Assembly (NCBI GenBank): GCA_030593185.1
Contig: JAUVHQ010000003.1
Span: 1 to 24,379, forward strand
Length of the DNA: 24,379 bases
Direction: 5' to 3'
Source of the DNA: Bacteroidota bacterium
GTDB taxonomy: Bacteria; Bacteroidota; Bacteroidia; Bacteroidales; VadinHA17
Under the pieces are notes generated by a model. It made no database searches, had not been told where the DNA came from, and saw only the letters and a list, made by a program, of their open reading frames with translations. Each line of letters starts with the position of its first letter. Within the stretch, counting starts at the first letter, position 1. Below are positions 7,225 to 15,021 of this stretch, piece after piece. The translations under genes were made by a program, and so were the position numbers.

Positions 7225-8466
7225 ATGGCAATCCCACATAGCAAACCTGCTTTAATTGTCGGTGGTGGCATCAGCGGAATAACAACTGCAGTTGAGATAG
7301 CAGAGGTTGGAAAAGAGGTTGTTCTGATTGAGCAGAAGCCCTACCTGGGTGGGAATGTTATTAAAATGAATAATTATTTTCCGAAATTGTGTCCGCCTGC
7401 CTGTGGCCTGGAAATTAACTTCAGAAGGATCAGACAAAACACCCGTATTAAATATTATACATTAACAACCCTGCTCGAAATTTCAGGAGAAAAAGATAAT
7501 TTCAGTGTCAAATTGCGTTCAGCACCACAATATGTAAAGGATAATTGTACGGCATGTGGAAAATGTGTCTATGTCTGCCCGGAGGAGAGACCAGATGAAT
7601 TAAATTATGACCTCACCAAAACAAAGGCAATCTATTTCCCGCATGAGATGGCTTTTCCTGCGAAATTTTCAATTGATGACCGGTACTGTAAAAAAGGATC
7701 GTGTAATAAATGTGTTGAGGTATGTGAATATGATGCAATTGATCTTTCTGCGAAAGAAGAAGTTTTTTTTCTTGAAGTAAGCTCGGTTGTTTTTGCAACA
7801 GGCTGGAAGAATTATGATGCAGGCTTAATTGATAATTTGCATTATTCTGATTTTAAGAATGTTGTTACTAATGTAGAGTTTGAACGGTTGATAGCATCAA
7901 ACGGACCGGGAAGAGATAACCTGATCAGACCGTCAGATAATAAAGTTCCGAAAGACATTGTATTTGTTCAATGTGCCGGTTCGCGCGATGAGAATTATCT
8001 TCCGTATTGTTCGGCTGTTTGTTGCCCTGCTTCGTTAAAACATGCACTATCAATCCAGGAGAAATATCCTGATAGCAGAATAAAAATATTCTATATTGAT
8101 TTGAGAGTATCAGGAAGAAATGAGGATTTCCTGAATAAAGTTGAAGAAAACAGGAACATTGAACTGATAAAAGGTAAGGTTGCCAAGATTGAGGAGGTTG
8201 GTGATACAAAGAATTTAATAGTTGAAGCTGAAGATATCCTTTCCGGGAAAAAGATAAAGCATGAAGCTGATCTGGTTGTGCTTGCAACAGGTATTGTTCC
8301 TTCAGATGCAACGCTGAATCTGAACAAAGACCAGAATGGTTTTCTTACAGAGATACAAAAAGAGGGGATACATGCAGTGTCATGCTGTAAAAAGCCAATG
8401 GATGTTTCATCATCAGTAAAAGATGCTACTGCTGCAGCATTAAAAGCTATTCAATTAACCGGTTAA
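7225..8466 (+). CDS. qmoA: Quinone-interacting membrane-bound oxidoreductase subunit A (HdrA-like flavoprotein)
   Basis: This 413-aa protein is the usual length for QmoA. It starts with an FAD-binding motif (IVGGGISGITTA, about 11-22). It carries cysteine motifs KLCPPACG (Cys56, Cys60), CTACGKCVYVCP (Cys108, 111, 114, 118) and CKKGSCNKCVEVC (Cys155, 160, 163, 167), then the HdrA-type FVQCAGSRD (about 247-255) followed by CSAVCCPASLKHA. QmoA and QmoB are related to heterodisulfide reductase HdrA; with membrane subunit QmoC they pass electrons between menaquinol and AprBA. The gene lies in the conserved order aprBA-qmoABC, 304 bp after aprA and 11 bp before qmoB, so A and B are probably co-transcribed. 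The start is the ATG at 7225. Confidence 0.93.
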   Translation: MAIPHSKPALIVGGGISGITTAVEIAEVGKEVVLIEQKPYLGGNVIKMNNYFPKLCPPACGLEINFRRIRQNTRIKYYTLTTLLEISGEKDNFSVKLRSAPQYVKDNCTACGKCVYVCPEERPDELNYDLTKTKAIYFPHEMAFPAKFSIDDRYCKKGSCNKCVEVCEYDAIDLSAKEEVFFLEVSSVVFATGWKNYDAGLIDNLHYSDFKNVVTNVEFERLIASNGPGRDNLIRPSDNKVPKDIVFVQCAGSRDENYLPYCSAVCCPASLKHALSIQEKYPDSRIKIFYIDLRVSGRNEDFLNKVEENRNIELIKGKVAKIEEVGDTKNLIVEAEDILSGKKIKHEADLVVLATGIVPSDATLNLNKDQNGFLTEIQKEGIHAVSCCKKPMDVSSSVKDATAAALKAIQLTG

Positions 8467-8477
8467 AACTGTAGAAA

Positions 8478-10595
8478 TTGGAAAAAAAGACAGGTGTATA
8501 TATTTGTTCGGGGTGCGAAATTGGTAAGGGCATAAATATTGAGAAGCTCAGCCAAACCGTAACTAGTGAACAGAATATCACTGTTTGTAAAAACCATTCT
8601 TCACTCTGCTCGGTTGAAGGATATGAACTGATCAGTCGGGATATTGAAAAGGAAAAGTTAGACAGTATAGTAATTGCGGCATGTTCACCAAGGGTAAAAA
8701 CCGGGATATTCGATTTTCCTGAAACTATTGTTTGCGAAAGGGTAAATTTGCGTGAACAGGTTGTTTGGTGTTATGAACCGGGAGAGGAAGATACCCAGAT
8801 GGCAGCTGAAGACTATCTGAGAATGGGTATTGCCAGGGTGAAAAATATTTTAATTCCCCAACCATATATAGCAGATGATATTAGTTCTGACATCCTGGTT
8901 GTTGGTGGCGGAATAACCGGTATAAACTCCTCTATTGAAGGAGAAAAAGCAGGATACACTATACATTTGGTTGAAAAGGAAGAAAAGCTTGGAGGTTGGT
9001 CGGGTAAATTATATAAGCAGATTCCCGATAAGGAGCCTTATAATAAATTAATTGAACCTGTTATAAAAGAAAAGATCAGGGATGTTGAAGATAATCCCAA
9101 TATCAATGTATATAAGTCGGCTAGTATTAGCAAAATTTCCGGTCAGCCCGGAAAATTTGAGATAGTTATACAGAACAGACATGAGCAAAAGATCACTGTA
9201 GGGTCAATTGTTGCCTCAATGGGATGGAAACCTTATGATGCAAATGCCCTGACTCATCTGGGTTATGGAAAATACAAGAATGTACTTACAAATGTGGAGT
9301 TCGAAGAATTGATAAAAGAGGATCAGGAAAGGCAATTGGCTAAAAGCATTCTTTTTATTCAGTGTGCCGGATCAAGGGATAAAGATCATCTGCCTTATTG
9401 CTCATCATTTTGTTGTGGAACCACACTTAAGCAGGCTAAATATATCAGGGATTTAAGTCCGGAAACGTCAGTATTTATTATTTATAAAGATATCCGCACA
9501 CCTGGTTTGTATGAGGAGTTTTATAAAGAGGTACAGAAAGATGATCACCTGTTTATGACTAAAGGAGAGATTAATGAGATTATAGAAAAAGATAACAAAC
9601 TGCAAATAAGTGTAAAGAACACCTTGCTTGGCGATGATATTGAAATTACTGCAGATATGGTGGTTCTTGCTACAGGCATGACACCTGCCGGGACTGAAGA
9701 TCTGAATCTTGCCTACCGCCTGGGAAAAGGATTACCTGAATTGAAATATAATTTTGCCGATTCTCATTTTATTTGTTTCCCTTACGAAACAAGGCGGACA
9801 GGGATTTATGCTGCAGGTAGTTTAAGAGTTCCCATGGATATTTCCGCTTCAATGGAAGACGCGAAAGGAGCAATGTTAAAAGCTATTCAGTGTATTGAAG
9901 CAACAAAGAGGGGAGAGGCGGTGCATCCGCGTTCAGGAGACAAGACATATCCCGATCTGTATCTTGAAAGATGTACCGATTGTAAAAGGTGCACAGAAGA
10001 ATGCCCGTTTGGTGTTTACGATGAAACAGAAAAAGGGACTCCACTTCCCAACCTGAACCGTTGCAGGCGTTGCGGAATATGCCTGGGATCATGTCCTGAA
10101 AGAATAATCAGTTTCTCCGACTTTTCTATTAATAGTGTTTCAGCTATGATCAAATCAGTTGAGGTTCCGGACGAGTTTGAAGAGAAGCCAAGAATCCTGG
10201 TATTTGTTTGTGAGAATGATGCCTATCCTGCATTAGATATGGCTGGAAGAAAAGGGTTGAAATATAGTCCGTATGTGAGGATCATTCCTGTCAGGTGTAT
10301 CGGTTCAATAAATAACGTGTGGATCTCTGATGCACTTTCCAAAGGTTTCGATGGGATATTACAGATTGGCTGTAAACCCGGAGACGATTACCAGTGCCAT
10401 TATATTCATGGAAGTGAATTGACTGAGACCAGGAGTGAAAATTTACAGGAAACCCTTGAAACAATGATGCTGGAACCAGAGCGAATAAAAACTGAGTTTG
10501 TTGAAATCACCGGTTATTATAAGATAACGGAAATTATCAATGAGTACGTTGAGATGATAGAAGAAATAGGACCGAATCCTTTTAAGGGAATGTAG
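8478..10595 (+). CDS. qmoB: Quinone-interacting membrane-bound oxidoreductase subunit B (HdrA/MvhD-like)
   Basis: This 705-aa flavo-iron-sulfur protein has an N-terminal cysteine-rich part (Cys10, 13, 37, 44, 69), an FAD motif VVGGGITGIN (about 141-150), and the HdrA signature FIQCAGSRDKDHLPYC. It then has two ferredoxin motifs (Cys499, 502, 505, 509 and Cys529, 532, 535, 539). The C-terminal 130 residues are MvhD-like (FVCENDAYPALDMAG, VRCIGS, QIGCKPGDDYQC). This order is characteristic of QmoB. The start is a TTG at 8478: an in-frame TAG ends 3 codons upstream and no early ATG exists, so TTG is the most reasonable start. It follows qmoA by 11 bp. A 7-bp tandem repeat starts 5 bp after the stop. 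Confidence 0.93.
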   Translation: MEKKTGVYICSGCEIGKGINIEKLSQTVTSEQNITVCKNHSSLCSVEGYELISRDIEKEKLDSIVIAACSPRVKTGIFDFPETIVCERVNLREQVVWCYEPGEEDTQMAAEDYLRMGIARVKNILIPQPYIADDISSDILVVGGGITGINSSIEGEKAGYTIHLVEKEEKLGGWSGKLYKQIPDKEPYNKLIEPVIKEKIRDVEDNPNINVYKSASISKISGQPGKFEIVIQNRHEQKITVGSIVASMGWKPYDANALTHLGYGKYKNVLTNVEFEELIKEDQERQLAKSILFIQCAGSRDKDHLPYCSSFCCGTTLKQAKYIRDLSPETSVFIIYKDIRTPGLYEEFYKEVQKDDHLFMTKGEINEIIEKDNKLQISVKNTLLGDDIEITADMVVLATGMTPAGTEDLNLAYRLGKGLPELKYNFADSHFICFPYETRRTGIYAAGSLRVPMDISASMEDAKGAMLKAIQCIEATKRGEAVHPRSGDKTYPDLYLERCTDCKRCTEECPFGVYDETEKGTPLPNLNRCRRCGICLGSCPERIISFSDFSINSVSAMIKSVEVPDEFEEKPRILVFVCENDAYPALDMAGRKGLKYSPYVRIIPVRCIGSINNVWISDALSKGFDGILQIGCKPGDDYQCHYIHGSELTETRSENLQETLETMMLEPERIKTEFVEITGYYKITEIINEYVEMIEEIGPNPFKGM

Positions 10596-10600
10596 AAATA

Positions 10601-10756
10601 AGTTGAAAGTTGAAAGTTGAAAGTGAAAAGGAGGAAATGATGTGATAGGGAGATGAGGAGATGAGGTGAGGAAGGCAGAAGGCAAAAGAGAAGAGCATAG
10701 AGCAAAGGGCTAAGAGTGAAGAAATTGTAACCAGTAACTAGTAACCAGTAACCAGT
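10601..10756. repeat. Compound heptamer repeat block in the qmoB-qmoC gap
   Basis: AGTTGAA units (10601-10628) are followed by two 8-bp AGATGAGG units (10651-10666), GAAGGCA units (10671-10684), a block near-identical to 7114-7148 (10690-10724) and four AACCAGT-type units (10729-10756). Nearly the whole 211-bp gap is short tandem repeats of differing unit sequence. Confidence 0.9.
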
Positions 10757-10806
10757 GACATTTTCAAACCTGAAACAACTTAAAAGACTAAAGTAACGAG
10801 AAAAAG

Positions 10807-11901
10807 ATGATAGATATTAATCCGGATATTGAGTTTAAGAAGGAGGTTAAGAGATTAAGCAACTCTTCATTAAATGAGTGTATGCAATGTGGTACATGCT
10901 CGGTTGTGTGCTCGCTGGCTCCGGATGATAGTCCATTTCCCAGGAAAGAAATGATCTGGGCAGGGTGGGGAATGAAAGAGAGGTTACTTGTTAATACTGA
11001 CATCTGGCTGTGTCATCAGTGTGGTGATTGCAGTACCCATTGCCCGCGTGATGTAAAGCCTGCAGATGTGTTTTCTGCGATCAGGCAAATTACTTACAGG
11101 CATTATGCCAGCCCAAAATTCTTAAATACAATATTAAGTAAACCAATATGGCTTCCGGTTGCGATCCTACTTCCTGTTATTGTAATTCTTTCAATATTAT
11201 TTTTAGCAGGAACATTAGAAATTCCGGAAGGAACTGTAAATTATTCAAAGTTTTTTCCTCATGCATGGTTAAATGGTTCTTTTGGTATCATCACTGTAAT
11301 TATATATTGTTTTGCGATATCAGGATTAATAAAATTCAGGAATGATCTGAAAGCCAGGTATCATGATGCAAAAGCTCAAAAAGGTTTTTACAGGCGTTTC
11401 ATGACCACTTCAAATGAGATTGTGTTACACTCAAAATTCAGTACCTGTTCAGCACAAAAATCAAGGAAAATATCGCATTTACTGGTATTCTATGGATTTA
11501 TCCTGCTACTGATTGTTACGGGTTTTGCTATTATTGCGACATTAACTCACAATTACCCTTTTAAATTTACTAATCCGGTCAAAATTATGGGGAATGTTGC
11601 CGGTTTGATGCTGGTAACCGGGTTAGGAATAATGATAATTAACAGGCTTTTCAATAAGATAAATTATGGCAACAGTAACTATTCTGACTGGTTATTAATT
11701 ATTTCATTTTTCCTGTTAGTTATTTCAGGTGGGATAGTAGAACTTGCCCGTTTTATGAATTGGTATTATGCATATCACCTATATTTCTTCCATCTTGTAT
11801 GTGTTTGGTTTGTGATATTTTACTTGCCATACTCTAAACTTGGACATATGTTATACAGGACTATAGCTATAGGTTTTGCAAAAGCAATTGACCGGAAATA
11901 A
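10807..11901 (+). CDS. qmoC: Quinone-interacting membrane-bound oxidoreductase subunit C (HdrC-HdrE fusion)
   Basis: This 364-aa protein has an N-terminal HdrC-like ferredoxin domain with two cluster motifs, CMQCGTCSVVC (Cys25, 28, 31, 35) and CHQCGDCSTHC (Cys69, 72, 75, 79). About six membrane segments follow from residue 117 to the end, with histidines in or near helices that could bind haem b, as in the NarI/HdrE family. In the Qmo complex this subunit exchanges electrons with menaquinone in the membrane. Its length and fusion order agree with QmoC from sulfate reducers and green sulfur bacteria. It lies 211 bp after qmoB, the gap being repeats, so transcription from the qmoAB promoter is likely but not shown. 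No sat, dsr or rnf gene follows. Confidence 0.93.
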   Translation: MIDINPDIEFKKEVKRLSNSSLNECMQCGTCSVVCSLAPDDSPFPRKEMIWAGWGMKERLLVNTDIWLCHQCGDCSTHCPRDVKPADVFSAIRQITYRHYASPKFLNTILSKPIWLPVAILLPVIVILSILFLAGTLEIPEGTVNYSKFFPHAWLNGSFGIITVIIYCFAISGLIKFRNDLKARYHDAKAQKGFYRRFMTTSNEIVLHSKFSTCSAQKSRKISHLLVFYGFILLLIVTGFAIIATLTHNYPFKFTNPVKIMGNVAGLMLVTGLGIMIINRLFNKINYGNSNYSDWLLIISFFLLVISGGIVELARFMNWYYAYHLYFFHLVCVWFVIFYLPYSKLGHMLYRTIAIGFAKAIDRK

Positions 11902-11924
11902 TAGCGGACAAGAGTTTCTTCGCT

Positions 11925-12087
11925 ATTCTCAACTTCTCCTTTTCACATTTTCTCATCTTCTCCCTTTCGCCCCCTCGCTCTCTCGCCCCTTCTCTTCCCA
12001 TCTTCTCCTTTTCTCCCCTTCTCTCCCTCTCTCCCTCTCTCCGTCGCCTCTTCCTTCTTCCTACCTACTATTTACTACATACTTCTT
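11925..12087. repeat. Pyrimidine-rich degenerate 7/8-bp repeat tract
   Basis: The + strand is almost only C and T, with recurring CTCTCCCT- and TTCTCCTT-like units (purine-rich on the - strand). It starts about 24 bp after the qmoC stop and runs into the stop codon of the convergent transporter gene (12075-12077). Strong strand asymmetry could allow triplex structure or affect termination. Confidence 0.7.
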
Positions 12088-13373
12088 TCCGTCCTGTATC
12101 CGAATATTATGATAACAATAAAACATATTAGCGGCACAATAAACGAAACGTTTACAGCAGGCATAGAAAATAGAGTGTCGAGGTTAATAATAGAAGCTTG
12201 TAAGGGGGGTAAAATTGAACCACCCAGTATAGCCATAATTAAACCCGCGGCACCTATTTTAGCATCTTCGCCCAGACCTTTAAGTGATATCCCGTATATT
12301 GTTGGGAACATAAGTGACATACAGGCAGAAATACCAACAAGAAAATAAAGACCTGTAACTCCCTGGATAAAGATTGCTCCAAGCGTAAGGGTCATTCCTC
12401 CAATAGCAAGGAACATAAGAAACTTTCCGGGTTTGATATATTTCAGAATAAATGTACAAATGAAACGGCTAACGCAAAAGATAATCATAGCAACTATGTT
12501 ATATTGCTGCGATAATATTTCAGCATCTTTCTCAGTCATTCCCTGGCTTATAAATATTCTTGTACCATAATGAATAATGAAAGTCCAGCACATTATTTGT
12601 GCACCAACGTAAAAAAATTGAGCAATAACTCCTTCACGATATCTTTTATTTGAAAGCAACCGTTTAAGTGTAAGAAACAGATATACTTTGTGATTACTAT
12701 CTTCATCCTTTGGCATTTTTACCAAAGCAATGATAATAAACATAGCGACAATTATCAGTCCAATGATAATATATGGGTTACTTAGGATATCCAGATCGTG
12801 GACTTTTACTGCTTCAAACTCTTCTTGTGAAAGAAGATTACGTGTATTTGTGTCTATTGGATCAAGCCGAGCCTGGATAAAATTCATTGCCACCCACATT
12901 CCTAGTAATGAGCCCATAGGGTTAAAGGACTGAGCAAAATTCAGACGGCGTGTAGCAGTTTCTTCTGACCCCATTGAAAGAATATATGGATTAGCACTGG
13001 TTTCCAGGAAAGAAAGACCACAGGTGATAACAAAATAAGCAATAAGAAAAGGAGCAAATATTCCTGACATATTAGCTGGAATAAAAAGCAATGCACCGGT
13101 TGCATATAAACCAAGTCCTACCAATATACCTGCCTTATAATTGTATTTCCTGATAAATATTGCAGCAGGAAATGCCATTGCAAAATACCCGCCATAAAAT
13201 GCTACTTGCACTAAAGTTCCCCCTGTGGCAGACATTTTAAAGATTTTCGAGAATGCCTTCACCATTGGATTTGTAATATCATTGGCAAATCCCCAAAGTG
13301 CAAAACAGGTTGTTATTAAAATAAATGGAACAAGGATATTCCTTGCAATCACCAAATTCTTTTCATTTTTCAT
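12075..13373 (-). CDS. FucP-type MFS sugar:proton symporter
   Basis: This 432-aa integral membrane protein has about 12 hydrophobic helices and the FucP/glucose-galactose MFS signature FALWGFANDITNPMV (24-38). It also has SFLETSANPYI (121-131) and RRLNFAQSFNPMGSLLG (142-158). Asp32 and Glu124 are plausible counterparts of the proton- and sugar-binding acidic residues of E. coli FucP. It imports a hexose, deoxyhexose or related sugar; no catabolic partner is adjacent, so the substrate is open. The stop codon lies inside the pyrimidine-rich repeat, and another heptamer block starts 7 bp upstream of the start codon, so the gene is bracketed by repeats. Confidence 0.88.
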   Translation of the reverse strand: MKNEKNLVIARNILVPFILITTCFALWGFANDITNPMVKAFSKIFKMSATGGTLVQVAFYGGYFAMAFPAAIFIRKYNYKAGILVGLGLYATGALLFIPANMSGIFAPFLIAYFVITCGLSFLETSANPYILSMGSEETATRRLNFAQSFNPMGSLLGMWVAMNFIQARLDPIDTNTRNLLSQEEFEAVKVHDLDILSNPYIIIGLIIVAMFIIIALVKMPKDEDSNHKVYLFLTLKRLLSNKRYREGVIAQFFYVGAQIMCWTFIIHYGTRIFISQGMTEKDAEILSQQYNIVAMIIFCVSRFICTFILKYIKPGKFLMFLAIGGMTLTLGAIFIQGVTGLYFLVGISACMSLMFPTIYGISLKGLGEDAKIGAAGLIMAILGGSILPPLQASIINLDTLFSMPAVNVSFIVPLICFIVIIIFGYRTERSM

Positions 13374-13380
13374 ATTCTGA

Positions 13381-13415
13381 AGTTTAAAGTTATACGTTAT
13401 AGGTTAAAAGTTATA
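13381..13415. repeat. Heptamer tandem repeat (unit AGTTATA)
   Basis: Five 7-bp units are present: AGTTTAA, AGTTATA, CGTTATA, GGTTAAA and AGTTATA. They begin 7 bp upstream of the transporter start codon, where its promoter or leader would be expected. Confidence 0.8.
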
Positions 13416-13421
13416 CGCTTG

Positions 13422-13502
13422 CCCACGTGAAATGCGGCGTTTACCGTGTGAAATTTGAGGTACGAAAATATTTCATCAGGGAAGGGGCATATTTCACTGT
13501 GG
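13422..13502 (+). repeat. Structured dispersed repeat, copy 2
   Basis: The core at 13448-13502 matches 7051-7105 with 2 mismatches. It has nested inverted arms. The outer arms are CCCACGTGAAAT (13422-13433) and ATTTCACTGTGG (13491-13502). The inner arms are GTGAAAT (13448-13454) and ATTTCAT (13470-13476). It lies in a spacer between two - strand genes. Confidence 0.8.
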
Positions 13503-13603
13503 TTAAGAGTTGTAACATACCTGAATAGCGTATCACCTCTTTATTCTTCACTTCATAATTCAAAATTCGTTATTCTATATTCATTATTTTCCTCTTCACC
13601 TTT

Positions 13604-13672
13604 TCGACCTTTCGACTCTTCGACTTTTTCCTTCTTCCATACTCACCTACTCAACTTACTCACCTTACTTAA
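13604..13672. repeat. 8-bp tandem repeats near the cyclophilin stop
   Basis: TCGACNNN units recur every 8 bp at 13604, 13612 and 13620. Related ACTCACCT, ACTCAACT, TACTCACC and TTACTTAA units then occupy 13641-13672. The block ends 8 bp before the stop codon of the leftward gene. Confidence 0.7.
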
Positions 13673-13679
13673 CTTTCAT

Positions 13680-14285
13680 TCACTCCAATCGTGTGATATT
13701 CAAGATCATAACTGAATTATCCAGCATCTGGTTTGTATTATCCAACTTCTGAATTTTTCGAACAACATCCATTCCTTTTATTACTTTACCAAAGGCAGCA
13801 AATCCCTGGCCATCCGGGTTTCGTTTACCTCCATAATCAAGTTCCGGTTGGTTATTTATACAAATAAAAAATTCAGAACTTGCTGAACCGGGTTTATCAC
13901 GTGCCATTGAAAGTGTCCCATCCAAATGCTTTATCCCGGTTATATCAGTGGTTTCATGTTTAATCGGTCCTAATCCGGGAATAGAATCAGACCATCCCAG
14001 TCCCCCTTGTATCACCTCTATTTTAATATCATCATCCGGTTGATTTTCCATATTTACAACCCTGTAAAAACAAGCATTCTTGAACATCCCCTTTTTTATA
14101 TACTCTAAAAAATTGGTTGCCGTAACCGGAGCTTCTTTCACGAAGATCTCAACTTCAATTTCTCCAATTTCAGTGGATATACGAACAATTGGATTTTTAC
14201 TTTTTATTAATCCCTCCTGGCAAAATGTTTCAATGCCGGTTATTGTTATTAACAGGGGGAAGAAGAATATTACCAATAATTTCAT
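13680..14285 (-). CDS. Secreted cyclophilin-type peptidyl-prolyl cis-trans isomerase
   Basis: This 201-aa protein has a signal peptide (hydrophobic residues 2-18, then TFCQEG) followed by one cyclophilin domain. Family landmarks include EIEVEIFVKEAPVTATNFLEYI (strand, then the helix with NF), FKNACFYRVV (the catalytic FxR region), GTLSMARDKPGSASSEFFICIN (binding pocket MA..SSEFFI) and GFAAFGKVIKGMDVVRKI. It probably assists proline isomerisation of proteins in the periplasm. It lies 39 bp downstream of the exonuclease gene on the same strand and could be co-transcribed with it. Length and motifs look intact. Confidence 0.92.
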   Translation of the reverse strand: MKLLVIFFFPLLITITGIETFCQEGLIKSKNPIVRISTEIGEIEVEIFVKEAPVTATNFLEYIKKGMFKNACFYRVVNMENQPDDDIKIEVIQGGLGWSDSIPGLGPIKHETTDITGIKHLDGTLSMARDKPGSASSEFFICINNQPELDYGGKRNPDGQGFAAFGKVIKGMDVVRKIQKLDNTNQMLDNSVMILNITRLE

Positions 14286-14324
14286 TGCTTATTTATTTTG
14301 TTCAATTAAATTATTAATTAAAAA

Positions 14325-14894
14325 TTAAATTTTTCCTATTCTTTTTAATTCCCAGAAACATTTTGCTGTTGCATTAATATCAACTGCAGCGTTATGAGCT
14401 TCCTTAAATCCAGTATTGAATAATTTGTAATGCAATTCTGACAACTTTGGCCATTTATAACCATAAGGTCCGGCAAGTGCGCAGAAATTTGTCGAGCTTT
14501 CCATCGTACAGATTTTTCTTTTTGCTGGTAATGGGTTTTGTTTTCCAACCCGTAAAAATTCTGCTCCGACAATCTTCTCATCAAAACTTATGTTATGTGC
14601 AATAAGAAATTCTGCCTGACTTACTACAGATTGAAAAGTTTGCAAAATTGTCAATAAAGATTCCCCCTCTCTTATAGCTCTTTCTGTTGATATACCATGA
14701 ATACGAGAGGCATCTGCCGGAATGGTAAAACCTTCTGGCTTTATGATAAAGTCACCACCGGATATTTTATTGCCATTTCTGTCATAGAATAAATAAGCTA
14801 ATTGCACCAGTCTTGGCCAATTATTCAAGTCTGTTATAGGTGCTTTCCAATTTTTTGGTAGTCCTGTTGTTTCTGTGTCGAAAAATAAATACAT
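14325..14894 (-). CDS. DnaQ-like 3'-5' exonuclease (DEDDh family)
   Basis: This 189-aa single-domain nuclease carries all five DEDDh catalytic residues: Asp6 and Glu8 (FDTETTG), Asp105 (HNISFDEKI), and His167 and Asp172 (EAHNAAVDINAT). The family includes the proofreading epsilon subunit of DNA polymerase III and stand-alone DNA or RNA exonucleases. Residues 20-60 contain an insertion (NNWPRLVQLAYLFYD) that is common in Bacteroidota stand-alone members, as I recall. No polymerase-binding C-terminal extension is visible, so the role as a proofreading subunit is uncertain. Repeats lie between this gene and the Crp/Fnr gene upstream on the same strand. Confidence 0.88.
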   Translation of the reverse strand: MYLFFDTETTGLPKNWKAPITDLNNWPRLVQLAYLFYDRNGNKISGGDFIIKPEGFTIPADASRIHGISTERAIREGESLLTILQTFQSVVSQAEFLIAHNISFDEKIVGAEFLRVGKQNPLPAKRKICTMESSTNFCALAGPYGYKWPKLSELHYKLFNTGFKEAHNAAVDINATAKCFWELKRIGKI

Positions 14895-14965
14895 AAATGA
14901 TTAAATGATTGAATGCTAAAATAACAAAAGTTTAAAATATACTTTGCATTTTTGTTGATCACCAA

Positions 14966-15021
14966 CTGTTGATTGTCGATTGCCGATTGTTGACTGCCGA
15001 CTGTTGACTGCCGACTGATTA
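14966..15021. repeat. Heptamer tandem repeat, 8 units, touching the Crp/Fnr stop
   Basis: The units are CTGTTGA, TTGTCGA, TTGCCGA, TTGTTGA, CTGCCGA, CTGTTGA, CTGCCGA and CTGATTA, all in one 7-bp register. The stop codon of the leftward regulator gene (15019-15021) forms the end of the last unit. Confidence 0.9.

Larger units (their letters stand above)
13374..13679. other. 306-bp gap made mostly of repeats
   Basis: No gene is seen. The gap holds a heptamer block (13381-13415), copy 2 of the structured dispersed element (13422-13502) and an 8-bp repeat tract (13604-13672). Confidence 0.7.

Noticed and set aside
11876..12112. 78-aa + strand ORF rich in Ser, Leu, Pro and Phe
   Set aside because: It is a translation of the pyrimidine-rich repeat tract and has no domain or independent start signal.
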